A stretch of 64,000 nt of DNA from Blasia pusilla (taxonomy: Eukaryota; Marchantiophyta; Marchantiopsida; Blasiales): positions 45,198,001 through 45,262,000 of the forward strand of contig CM114272.1 in the NCBI GenBank assembly GCA_050084515.1, given 5' to 3'. The first letter of the stretch is position 1. Every line of letters starts with the position of its first letter. The notes beneath the pieces were generated by a model. That model did no database searches and was not told where the DNA came from. It saw only the letters and a list, made by a program, of their open reading frames with translations. A program made the position numbers and the translations under genes. Shown piece after piece: positions 44,241 through 54,013 of the stretch.

Positions 44241-44285
44241 ACTTATATATAAACAGCTCCACCCAGAGAGTTTATATATAAGTAC
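44239..44285. repeat. Perfect 16-bp palindrome at the SWIM/clpP junction
   Basis: Arms GTACTTATATATAAAC (44239-44254) and GTTTATATATAAGTAC (44270-44285) flank 15 nt. The right arm is genuine clpP coding sequence. The left arm is an inverted copy placed exactly where clpP similarity stops. Confidence 0.9.
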
Positions 44286-44412
44286 ATACCTTTACTCTCA
44301 TCCTCTCCATTTAAGTACATCATAATACCAATCAATTGATTGGCTATTTCATCATCTACTTGTTGACCTAACAAAAGTAATCTTCCTCGATAAAGTCGAT
44401 TGCTTAAGAGAA
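44257..44412 (-). pseudogene. clpP: Plastid clpP exon 2 fragment in nuclear DNA
   Basis: On the minus strand one frame reads [20 protein letters not shown], then [14 protein letters not shown] and [12 protein letters not shown]. This is the start of plastid clpP exon 2, the ATP-dependent protease subunit, up to just after the INSPGGAV strand (here INSLGGAV), where it is cut by the palindrome. The sequence [11 protein letters not shown] is more like bryophyte clpP than the IGLMVYLSIED form of flowering plants (from memory). Catalytic Ser and His are beyond the fragment. Confidence 0.88.
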
Positions 44413-44663
44413 TTTCATTTATTTTTTCTTATAAAATTGTAAAAGCATTTTTTTAATGCATACGGCTTAAGTTTTTGTTATATAATATATATTATTAATG
44501 ATTTTGAGTTCTATTATTTTTTGACTTATATTGAACTTTAAATTAATATGTATTATTTTCAAGCATTAGAAGGTAATCCATCTTTGCATAACATAAAGAT
44601 TCCAAATTATTTAAAAAAAATTTCTTTCAGTTTTAATTTCAAATCTTTTTCAATTATTATAGC
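44413..44663 (-). other. Probable clpP group II intron end in nuclear DNA
   Basis: Directly upstream of clpP exon 2 on the minus strand. AT-rich. It contains AAGCCGTATGCATT...AATGC, resembling the GAGCCGTATG hairpin of group II intron domain V. Plastid clpP has an intron at this place. Supports that the clpP copy came from plastid DNA rather than spliced RNA. Confidence 0.5.
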
Positions 44664-45164
44664 GTGTTTGCTCCAAGACGTTGATCTCTAACAAAAAAAA
44701 GTAAAAGCTTGAGCTTGCGAAGCTTCTGGACCAGTAGGTCCATAAAATTCACTGGGATAAGATGTATTGTTAAACCAAACAAAACAACAAGCAATAAAAC
44801 CAAAAACAACAATAGCTACTAAACTATAAGATAAATATGCTTCTCTTGACCATACAAAAGCACGACGAGCCCATGCAAAAGGTTTTGTTAATATGTGCGA
44901 GATTCCACCAAAAATACAAATAGAACCTAACCACACATGACCTCCAATTATATCTTCTAGGTTATCTACACTAACAATCCACCCTTCTCCACCAAAAGGT
45001 GATTTAAGTAAATAACCAAATATTACACTTGGACTAAGGGTTAAATTTGTAATTTTTCTTACATCTCCACCACCAGGAGCCCAAGTATCATATATGCCTC
45101 CAAAGTATAAAGCTTTGAACACTAAAAGAAAATCACCAGTACCTAATAAAATTAAATAGTTCAA
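44664..45164 (-). pseudogene. psbC: Plastid psbC (CP43) fragment in nuclear DNA
   Basis: Minus-strand frame of about 158 codons: [80 protein letters not shown] and [17 protein letters not shown]. It is the lumenal-loop half of the photosystem II core antenna CP43. One extra T in a run near 44692 shifts the frame; past it the VRDQRLGAN residues still match down to about 44664. Low-GC codon use fits plastid origin. psbC and clpP are not neighbours in plastid genomes, so this is a composite insertion. Confidence 0.95.
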
Positions 45165-45174
45165 GAGAGGTGCG

Positions 45175-45620
45175 GCTTAGCAGCATCCACCTACGATTAT
45201 TTTGGGCATGTGGTGGAGCCCATCACCGGTGCGATTGCGCTCGTCAGGGTCATGGGCGGGTACCTCAGCATGGCGGAGGAGATGGTGTTGCACCAGGACA
45301 TTATCAGTGTGACTATTGTCAGAGGTACGATCACACACGCGCCAGGTCATTGGTGTTTCAGCCTACACCTTGAGTTACGTTTGGACCAAGGGCCAGAGAG
45401 GGCACGAGAGCAAGTTGCTAGTCCGGGTGGGCCTACAAGTCGTATACCATGTGGTCTCGTTGGGGGATGAGGAGCTGGATTTTCCCGCGGGAGTGGTGGA
45501 GTTGCCTGTGGATGAGGTAGAGTACCACCACCTAGACGCGTTGAGGGAGACATCAGGAGTGAGGCTGGGATGGCTGCTCAGATACAACAACTACATAAGC
45601 AAATTGTTGCTATGGCATTG
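45175..45620 (+). pseudogene. Gypsy gag C-terminal zinc-knuckle part
   Basis: Starts LRLFWACGGAHHRCDCARQG, the short knuckle of this family (compare CWSCGGAHHQRDC near 27.72 kb), then YQCDYCQRYDHTRAR. Frameshifts follow; the rest parallels the end of the minus-strand gag in Gly/Arg-rich composition. Confidence 0.8.
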
Positions 45621-45878
45621 AGTTAACCCAATGTCAAATGCGTGGCATCGACGTCTTCTGGAGCAGCCCGAGATATGGAGGATCTTGGTTGGATGTGCGC
45701 GACTTTCCAGTTGGAGGCAGCCGTTGTTGTTACATGTGGAGCCGCCAGAGAGTTGGATCCATAGAGAGGGAAAGCCAGTAGACAAACCAGGCTTCCTAAG
45801 TCTTTTATGTTGTCCGAGGCGATGAGGACTCTATTGATGGGTTCGGATTAGAGTTCCTAGAGAGTTGATGTTGTTGGT

Positions 45879-46898
45879 GTGCAAGCACAAAGGGGGATGG
45901 GAGAAGCAAGTGTGAAGACTCCTATTGCTGATGTTGGGGAGGTGCATGTGTCGAGCATGATGTTGGAGGTGGTCGTGATGGTATATCATGCTTTGTTGTC
46001 CTCTACTTCCGATGTTATGACGTTGGGAGGTACGCCCGCCGAGGTTTTTCGACCGGCCGCTACGCTATGCAAGCGTGTAGATGGTGTTCTTGCATCACGT
46101 TCAGAGGTGATTGTAGAGGAGGTGATGGACTTGCCCTTGGAGCCGATGCTCGGGCGGTCCACCTCAAATTCATGGCAGGTTACGGCTGCTAGGATGGTGG
46201 AGATGCCCGCTAGACCCGCGATAGAGCGTGCCATGGTTGCTCCACGTGTTGTGTTGCTGGATAACCAGGGAGAGATCTTCCAATTGGTGAGTCTAGGAGG
46301 TAGATTTTTTTGTCCGCAATGCATCTTGTTAGATTCAAGAGCGCAACCCCTGATGTTGGGGACAACAACATTTATAGGATTGGGCCTAACGAGGGTCGAT
46401 GTGGAGCATTGTCCATTCCGGATAGAGACATCCTAGGATGGAGCAAGTACCACATAGTTTATCACTCGACAAGAGGTTGTGGTGAGGATTCACCCAAGAC
46501 ATCCTACAAATGAGTCCATGGTGCGAGCCAAGGCGATAGTGACTGATGGAGAGTCCTATGACGTCTTGGTTTGTAGAGCAGTGTTGTACCCGATGGGGTT
46601 TTCCCTGGATTATTGGGAGGAGTCAGTGTCCTACAGACCAGGATGGAATTTTGGTGATGGACGACTTAGCTTATTACCCGTTCGATTCACGGGTGGAGTG
46701 ATCAAGCAACATCTAGGAGAGAAGGTGGCATTCGCCACGTTTAGTAGCACCATCACGTGGCCTTGTGACTTGATTGAGGGGCATGTCTATGCAGAGGACA
46801 CTCCCGCACTTGACACTTCTAGAGGGAGGAGTGTTAAGGTAGCCACATCATTCCATGGAGGAGAGGTGCGGCTGTGGGGCTCGAGTGAGGAGCTCTGA
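45879..46898 (+). pseudogene. Gypsy protease region
   Basis: Two frames (45879-46436, 46479-46898), colinear with 27063-26164. Core: VVLLDNQGEIFQLVSLGG, then ILLDSRAQPLMLG with the DS(R)A signature and FIGLGLTRVDVEHCPFRIET. The second frame has AIVTDGESYDVLV and GFSLDYWEESVSYRPGW. Stops separate the two and the next region. Confidence 0.8.
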
Positions 46899-46992
46899 TG
46901 CTTAACTGATGAGCACGTGCAGACGACGTGAAGTGAGGCGTTTGCACCAATGTGTGACGGGTCAAAGGAACTCAAGGTAGCCAAGAGTGCTA

Positions 46993-47740
46993 CTATGACC
47001 CCTTTGGACACCACCCTGATTGTTTGGTGCATCCAAGAGGAGGATATTCGCATGTTGGATCTCTTTGGAGGGATCAGCATTGGCTTAGCTGTTGTTTTGC
47101 AAGCATGAGTGCAGGTGCTGTAGTACCTATACATTGAGATTGATGATGTTGCGAGGCGCACTTCACTTCACCATCTGGCACTATTTTGCCTTTGATTTCC
47201 CGCCTTGTTGTCTACGTCCGCCATCCAAGGATACCAGAGTTCCCTACCGAGGGATATTTCATTTGGGGGCGCAAGACTTGGAGCAATTAGGGACCATAGA
47301 TTTGGTCATTGCTGGTTGGCCGTGTCGAGGCCAGTCAAGTGTTGGATGAGGTAGCGGGTTGACTGACACTCAATCTAGGTTATTTTGGGAGATGATGCAG
47401 ATCTTGTGACTCTTGCACGAGCATCAATCCAGTTTTCTAGCATACATTCTAGAGAATGTGTCGATTTTGGGCGATTCAAGGTCTCGCGTGGTGACAAGTG
47501 CAGATCAGGTGCATGCATGGATTGGCGTGGCATTGTTGTTGGATGCGACGGATGTAGGTTCAGGAGCACATTGCCCACATCTTTGGTGGGCCCAATTCCG
47601 ATGAGCAAGAGCAAGCGATGGGACTCCCCACATGAGTGACAGCAGTACCGTCACTATTAGAGGCATCACGACCTCATGTCTTGGGTCATGTAATGGACAT
47701 GAACTCCTTGACATGGATTTTTAGCTTAGGAGCAGTTGAG
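46993..47740 (+). pseudogene. C5-cytosine DNA methyltransferase-like domain of the gypsy polyprotein
   Basis: Ordered C5-MTase motifs are visible across three frames. Motif I (S-adenosylmethionine site) is MLDLFGGISIGLAVVL at 47052-47099. A motif II-like acidic turn is YLYIEIDDVARRTS near 47125-47165. Motif IV with the catalytic Pro-Cys is IDLVIAGWPCRGQSSVG near 47296-47347. Motif VI is YILENVSILGDS (the ENV Glu) near 47443. A motif VIII-like RP.LWW segment is DVGSGAHCPHLWWAQF near 47.55-47.60 kb. A motif X-like segment is VLGHVMDMNSLTWI near 47.68-47.73 kb. In intact enzymes Cys of PC attacks cytosine C6 and Glu of ENV helps. Spacing between motifs is short, with little room for a target-recognition domain. 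Stops and frameshifts (for example near 47.10, 47.19 and 47.35 kb) make it dead. It lies between protease and RT. Confidence is from motif order; a profile search was not possible. Confidence 0.82.
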
Positions 47741-48149
47741 CAACGTCTTTTGAGGATGCGACAGATCAGAGCTCTTGCGTTGGTGAGCTGCATGCCTATC
47801 AAGACAGTTGAGGTAGTGGCTGGGGCCAAGACCCAAGGAGATCGACACACCAAGGATGATTGGGAGAGATACCCTTGGACTTCTTGGGATGTTTCGCAGG
47901 TATGCCGGGAGATGATAGCCACATCATCAAGCATGATTCTGGGTACTGCAAATGGAGGAGATAAGATTTTGCAGATGGTTGCAGGGGAGCACTTGAGTGT
48001 TGTTGTCCGAGATGGGGTTGCACCATAGCAGCCACCGATATCCGAGTCGGGGAGTCCTACCATAGTCACGAGACTTGGGAGCCAAATATGGGAGCTAAGT
48101 TGAGAGGAGGAGAGCGGCGCTGGATACATTAGTTCCTTAGGAGTTATAG

Positions 48150-48960
48150 GAGCTCTTTTGCATTTAGTATGTATGATTTGGGTACACTAAAGGGTCCAGG
48201 AATCCGTACTGAGTTGTCGAGTGACATGCCGATCTTCCAACGAACCTACAGGTATAGTGATATGGAGAGGGCTCTGATTCAGAGTAGGAGCGAGAACTTG
48301 GTTGGAGCAGGACTAGTGGAGATGTTGCACGGAGAGTATGCATCTATAATGCCCACCAAGAAGGATGTGCATGGCAATTGGACGGATAGGCAGATTACCG
48401 ACCTATCAATCGGCACACAAAGTCCGATAGGTATGCCATGCCCACCCCTGAGGAGATCTGTGATGCTATTGGGCATGCAAAGATCTTCGGTTTGTTGGAT
48501 CTTTGAGTCGGATACCATCAGTTGCCTATCAGATTAGAGGATAGGCAGAAGTTGACATTATGGGGCATCGATCCTCACGGGAAGGATTTTTTGTACCAGT
48601 AGCGGTTCTTACCATTTGAGTTAAATAATGCTACGGCTGAATTTCAGAGGGTCATAGATAGGATCTTGACAGGCCTAGATTTTGCTAGATGTTATATTGA
48701 TGACATCGTAGTCTTTTGCGCCACGGTTGAAAAGCATGAGCAACATTTAGAGGAGGTATTTCAACCACTGCAGTTACATGGGCTGAATCTACATCCAGGC
48801 AAGTGCAAGTGCAAGTGCAACTTCTTCTACGACCAGATTGAGTACCTAGGTCACACGATATACCCAGATAGCCTTGGTGTGCAATAGACAAAGGTAGAGG
48901 CTATTTCACGCATTCCACACCCTACAGATGTGAGTCAAGTTCGTGCATTCATGGGATTGG
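48150..48960 (+). pseudogene. Gypsy reverse transcriptase
   Basis: MYDLGTLKGPGIRTELSSDM, PIFQRTYRYSDMERALIQSR and EYASIMPTKKDVHGNWTD lead into the palm. LPFELNNATAEFQRV occurs in another frame. GLDFARCYIDDIVVFCATVE carries the catalytic YIDD intact (near 48693-48704). LHPGKCKCKCNFFYDQIEYL contains a small in-frame AAGTGC expansion. GHTIYPDSLGVQ ends the thumb. Several frameshifts. Confidence 0.92.
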
Positions 48961-48976
48961 AGAACTTCTATGACAG

Positions 48977-49560
48977 TTGGTCATGGGTTTCAGTTCGATT
49001 GTGACGCTGCTTACCTTGTTGACCAAGATGGATCACAAGTGGCACTGGGGGGATGAGCAAGAGAGAGCATTTCAGCTGCTCAAGGACATATTGACGTCCG
49101 CACCCATATTGAGGGGATTGGAAAGGACGCCCCCTGATACTTTCCAGTTGCATATCGATTGGAGCATGTTGGGGCTTGGAGCTGTGCTCACTCAGCATGA
49201 CGATGAGGGATGAGGGTAGAAGGTTCGTGGTGGCTTGCGCTAGTGGCTCGAACAATGCTACAGAGGCAAAGTATAGCTCGTGTGAGGGTGACTGTTTGGC
49301 TGTAGTATAGGCTGTCGCACATTTTAGGTGTTATCTATTCGGCAACCCCTTTACCATTATTACTGATTACCAGTCACTACAGTGGTCGATGGAGTGCGAC
49401 AAGCTTACAGGGAAGCTTGCGAGGTGGGCTCTTTTGTTGCAGGAGTATGACTTCCAAGTAGTACATAGACCTAGGACGCTCAACCAAGATGCAGATGCAA
49501 CTGGAGCAAGATGCGTTTGGAGCTGGTTGGCATGGAGAGAGTGATGAGGAGTTGGTGCAA
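48977..49560 (+). pseudogene. Gypsy RNase H
   Basis: HWGDEQERAFQLLKDIL leads to FQLHIDWSMLGLGAVLTQHD (catalytic D in IDWS). NNATEAKYSSCEGDC (E in EAKYSS/EGDC) and YLFGNPFTIITDYQSLQW (D of TD.Q.L) follow in the next frame, then LTGKLARWALLLQEYDFQVV. Broken by a stop near 49.21 kb. Confidence 0.88.
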
Positions 49561-49789
49561 GATGGCACGCGTCAGCTTATTTGGGCTTGTTGGCTATGGA
49601 GAGCCAGATTGCTGAGACTTTGATGGCGAGGTTTGATGGAGAGTCCTTAGATCTAGAGGCCGGTGAGGAGACGACAGGTGGCCGAGACATTCACAATGAT
49701 GGAGTAGTCTTGGAGTACTTGCGTATTAGCAGTGTTGCGAGCCCAGTGGGTGCTAGAGAGCGGGATTGAATCCTACAGCAAGCCAGAAA

Positions 49790-50520
49790 ATTCCGGTGGG
49801 AGGAGACACATGTGTTGCGAGTTTGGGAGGATGGTAGAGTACGTGTAGTGCCTCATCCTTCACACAGAGCACGTTTGGTGCGTCATGCCCACGAAGAGTT
49901 AGGTCATTTTGGAGTGAAGCGGACGTATAGGTTGCTCTAGGTACATTATTGGTGGCAAGGCATGCAAATTGATGTTCAACAGTTTGTTGTCAGGTGCATG
50001 GTTTGTGATCGGATGCGGGCATCGTTCATTGCCCAGACTTCACAATTGCATCCACTTTCGACCATTGGCTTAGGTTATAGATGGAGTTTGGATTTTATAG
50101 GACCTTTAGCTTTGACGGAGCGCCATAGTCGTTATGTGTTGGTGATGGTCGAGCATTTCTCAAAGTAGATAGTGTTGGTTGGATTGCTTGATAAAGTGAG
50201 TGAGGGAGTAGTGTATGCCTTCCTAGATGGAGTGTTGAGTCATTACGATGCACCAGATGAAGTGTTGATAGACCAGGGTATATAATTCTGCAGGGAGTTT
50301 CAGGCGTTGTGTGATCAGGCGCTAATCAACCACTGCACCACTCCGTAAGATCATCCTGAGGCGGATGGACTAGCGGAGAGGGTTGTGCAGACAGTGAAGA
50401 GAGGATTACGCAAGTATGGCTTGCAGAGAGGTCACCTTGGAGATTGGGACCTTCAGTTGCCTTGGTTGGTGATGGAATACAGATTCAATAGGAAGAAATG
50501 CTCAACGTCTTTCTCACCGT
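49790..50520 (+). pseudogene. Gypsy integrase
   Basis: The zinc finger reads HRARLVRHAHEELGHFGVKR and CMVCDRMRASF (HHCC). The core starts YRWSLDFIGPLALTERHSRY (first D), then VLIDQG (second D) and HPEADGLAERVVQTVKRGL (E). Stops occur in between. A C-terminal segment with no clear chromodomain follows to about 50.99 kb (YKGDYVYLHQ, VWKDHVHNCAPCHLP). Confidence 0.9.
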
Positions 50521-50643
50521 ACTTGCTACTTTTTGGTTGATTTACCTACGGCCATTTTTCAAGATGTTGGTGAGGTGTTGAACCTTGATGACCCTAATTT
50601 ATGGATGCGAGCATGTTCTTAGAGGGCTGAGTTGTTTAGGTGA

Positions 50644-50991
50644 GTGATGCCCATGGCGTTTGAGAACTTGGCGATTGCACAACATCAGGATATGCTGAGA
50701 TATGCGACTATTCGGGGAGGTGGTTATCGACCTACTATCCAGAGGTTTTATAAAGGGGACTATGTCTACTTGCATCAGACATCACCCATCATGTTGGATG
50801 TGATTGCAGGGCGTATTATCTTGAGAGTGCGTGAGATTTTTCGATCTCGTATTCTCTTATTGGAGGGACGCGATGGTATGGTTTGGAAGGACCATGTGCA
50901 TAATTGTGCGCCATGTCACCTTCCTAACATTGACGGTACAGTTGATCCGAGCTTAGCAGTAGTTCTTGCATGCTTGCGATCTATGTTGTGA
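50644..50991 (+). pseudogene. Integrase C-terminal segment
   Basis: A 115-codon frame with FYKGDYVYLHQTSP, comparable to the F..GD.V.L barrel strand after gypsy integrases, then ILRVREIFRSRILLLEGRDG and VWKDHVHNCAPCHLPNIDG. It ends before the PHD ORF. No chromodomain aromatic cage was seen. Confidence 0.7.
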
Positions 50992-51105
50992 GGGTATTCT
51001 TTTGAGGGCTCAGAGGCAGCCAAAATAGGACGGTTTTTGGTTTTGGTGTTTTTTTCTGCTTCTGGTTATTCTGCACACCTCTCTTGAAGGAGATTTAACT
51101 AAAGA

Positions 51106-51375
51106 ATGGAGGGGACGGCGGAGGAGGAAGAGGATGGGGGAAAGGAGGAGAGATTCCTGTTTACATCGGAATCGGTAAGCAAGGGGCAAGTGGACAAGAT
51201 GTGCGATCAGATATCGGACGCGATACTGGATGTCTGTTTGACTTAGGCTCCCGAAAGTCGCATTCTGCCCGTGGTGCAGCCACTATGCTAGTGTGTGATG
51301 GATGTTCAAGGGGATGGTATATGGCATGTTTGACACCACCTCTCACTAGGGTTCCTCGGGGATGATGGATGTGCC
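51106..51375 (+). pseudogene. PHD-finger ORF downstream of integrase
   Basis: A separate start [20 protein letters not shown] opens an acidic segment (to VCLT, stop at 51246). The adjacent frame continues GSRKSHSARGAATMLVCDGC, SRGWYMACLTPPLTRVPRG, stop, WMCPR. CDGCSRGWYMACL with PPL..VP.G.W.CP is the second half of a PHD finger (Cys3-Cys4-His/Tyr-Cys7...). The usual His is Tyr here and the first Cys pair is not clear. PHD fingers bind histone H3 tails; in an element this could steer integration or chromatin state (inference). One frameshift and one TGA (51361-51363). Confidence 0.7.
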
Positions 51376-51580
51376 CCAGATATACATAGAGTAGGTAGTT
51401 CTAGATTTTGACTTGTGTCTATGATATGGATGACAAGAAGGCAACTAACGATGGGGCCACATCAGCACTCAGCCTTTTTGATCTTAGCGTCCAAGAGATG
51501 TATGTCATGGTAGGTAGGGATAGGTGCCTATCTAGAGTTAGAGGGACCTAACCACTAGCTAGAGGGGCGATTGGAGATAT

Positions 51581-52217
51581 TTGGTACTTCTCGTCTTGTT
51601 GTTTGAATGCCATGAGTTAGCATAGGATCGTGTGTGTTTGTGTCTATGTTCGGTGACAGTGATGTATGTTGTGTAGCGATGTGTATGCACACGACAGCTG
51701 TCATATCTTTTAGGATAGATCGGCGAGATCTAGTAGAGCACCTTCGAAGATACTAGAGGACTACCTCCGGAGGTTGAGGATGACCCGGTGAGGCCACGGG
51801 TAACTTGCGAGAGGAGGTTTTCCCTTCGTTTCGGCTTGTTTGGAGCCATATTGAGGGACATGCTATTTAAGGTAAGTTACAATTTATGGTATAATTGAAT
51901 TTCCACTTTTGGAAGTGGCCCTTGATCTGCTATAGTAGGTGAAGATCCAAGGAGGTGATTTGCGAGCATAGGTTATCGTGGAGAGGGCTTGGGAGAGGGA
52001 AGGGGTATACCTCCAAGAGAGAGAGCTTGAGAGCTCATTCTCTCTTTGTTGAACCTCTTGGCATGAGGCGGCTGAGCTATGGTCCTCCTTGTCTTGTGTG
52101 TATAACCCAAGCCTCTCATTAGGAGAGTGGGTTTGGTTTGACATGAGAGAGAGTGCATACCATGGGGAGCTTGGTGTGAGATGTTGAGAGAGATGTGATT
52201 GATTTAATAGAGATATT
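51581..52217 (+). repeat. Gypsy 3' LTR
   Basis: Matches the minus-strand LTR at 30371-30923 over its middle and end, and the fragment at 16381-16525 over its first third. The left end is set at TTGGTACTTCTCG because the same word starts the next partial copy 637 bp downstream. Confidence 0.75.
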
Positions 52218-52345
52218 TTGGTACTTCTCGTGTGGTTCTTTGGATGCCATGAGTTAGCATGGGATCGTGCGTGTTTGTGTGTATGTTTGGTGACAATGAT
52301 GTAAGTTGTGTAGTGATGAATATACGCACGATATGCGGCTTATGG
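52218..52345 (+). repeat. Second, partial gypsy LTR in tandem
   Basis: Repeats the first 125 bp of the LTR: TTGGTACTTCTCG, ATGCCATGAGTTAGCAT.GG, GTGACAATGATGTA.GTTG and ACGCACGA-like bases. It is cut off before copia sequence begins near 52.44 kb. The LTR-LTR junction has no internal element sequence between. Confidence 0.75.
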
Positions 52346-52565
52346 ACTCACTGTACCGCCTCGATCGCGGAGCTCTACCAACATTGAAGAGCAGAGCATG
52401 TATTTTCGACAAATGAAGGGATGTTGTTGATTTCCGTTTAGGGAGTCCTATTACTATATTAGATGATGAAAGACTCAATAATCTTTGAAGATTCATATGT
52501 CCAATTATTTTATGCCACACTTTTAGATCTGTGATTTGTTGGCCGGTTTGACCATACATTGGTGT

Positions 52566-53000
52566 TTAAATCTCTGGCATAGAAACATCTAATTTGAACA
52601 TTCTGCAAGATCTAGTTGCTTTGGCTATCGTAGTCTGGTCATCCATTGTTTCAATGAAACAAGCATCTGCGTTAAACTTCACTTGATAACCCTGTTCTAC
52701 TATGTGTCCTACAGAGATCAAGTTTCTTGCAATGGTAGGAACATAGAGAAGATTTCCAGAGTCAATGTACCAATCCATCAAATCACATGATTCTAACATA
52801 GTGTAGTAGTTTGGAGCCGGTGAAAGATCCTGCAATTGTGCTCACAGGAGATGACACTCAACATCATATCACGCATACCGATAAAGTTCCAATGGAATCA
52901 GATGGTCTTTGTGCTCTTGAAAATGTTCTCATACCAAATCACATGATTCTAACATGATTAACTTGTGAGGTCATGTGATTTGATGCGCAGAGTCAATATA
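52566..53000 (-). pseudogene. Copia protease, scrambled by a local inversion
   Basis: Minus-strand pieces MDWYIDSG, LLYVPTIARNLISVGHIVEQ and the segment after it match 14.45-14.79 kb. The middle of the protease (52805-52938) is instead present on the plus strand as the reverse complement of 14549-14673. CAAATCACATGATTCTAACAT occurs on both sides (about 52788 and 52936). Confidence 0.75.
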
Positions 53001-53237
53001 CCAATCTGCTGTCGAGTCTTTCTTGACCATTGCTCCCATATGATGAGTCATGACCAAGAGATGTTGTGTTTGTGAATGTTGTTGTTATTGGTACTGCTCT
53101 TGGTATTGTTGCTCCACATAGTTGTGTTGTTGTAAGGCTCATATTCTCATATCTGCCTTCCTCTTGAATTAAAACTTTGCATAGTGACCCTTTTTCCCAT
53201 AGTAATTGCAAGATCCAGGGACCCTCTGTTTCTGACC

Positions 53238-54013
53238 TCAATCCCAATGGTTTCCACCATGATCACCTTGTGATTGTGTCTGATACTGGTTAGTAGTTGA
53301 TTGAGTGACGTTATATTGAGTGTCTCTTCCTCCATATGCTTGATATCCACCATGACCACAGAAGCTTCTGCCACGATCCCTGCCTCTGTTTGATCCATAA
53401 CCTACAAATAGCGCACTCTCTTGCAGACTAGACGAGGTACCGTTGCCTACTAGGCGCATCTCTTCATTAATTAACAGAGGGACTAACTCTTGAAAAGTTG
53501 GATACTTCTCTCTCATAGAGATAGAGATTTCAAAGGACTTGTAATCCTTTGGAAAAAATTAGATCATTATCTTCTACTGTCACTCCAATGCTATTCAACT
53601 TATCAAAAATATGTCTGATACTCAAAATATAATCATTGATGCTCTGCAATCCTATCCTCACTTTGTTCAATTGCTGTTTCAATTGAAGCTTTCTAGCCTT
53701 TGTAGATGTTTGAAACATCTTTTCCAATGCATCCCAGGCCTTCTTCGGAATATCAACATCTTGAATGTGAGCTATCATTGGTGAACTGATCGTTATTGAA
53801 ATATAGTGGATTATTTGTCTTGTTCCAAGCGTGAACATTCAAGTTTGTTGAGTCACCTTCTTCCTTGGCCCAATCACTTATCACAAGCTCCCATAGTTCT
53901 TGACCCATAAGAAATTGTTTCATGCAAAACTTCCAGACATTGTAATTCTGCTTATCTAGCTTCTTGCCTGTGATTGTTGTTGAGGAATACTCCATGACGA
54001 ACGTTTCACTCAC
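53238..54013 (-). pseudogene. Copia gag (UBN2 type)
   Basis: Starts MSETFVMEYSSTTITGKKLD with NYNVWKFCMKQFLMGQELWE, then DIPKKAWDALEKMFQTSTKA and LQLKQQLNKVRIGLQSINDY, FQELVPLLINEEMRLVG and a Gly/Arg-rich tail. It keeps the roughly 200 bp lost from the gag at 15.5 kb but has its own frameshifts. Confidence 0.85.

Larger units (their letters stand above)
45175..52345 (+). mobile_element. Ty3/gypsy retrotransposon encoding a C5-cytosine methyltransferase-like domain and a PHD finger, 5'-truncated
   Basis: Order on the plus strand: gag knuckle, protease, methyltransferase-like region, RT, RNase H, integrase, PHD-finger ORF, LTR (with a second partial LTR). The 5' LTR, leader and most of gag are missing; the element starts abruptly next to psbC. 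Many stops and frameshifts make it non-functional. The homologous minus-strand copy at 25.6-30.9 kb supplies the missing 5' part and shares the start of the methyltransferase-like region. Confidence 0.9.
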
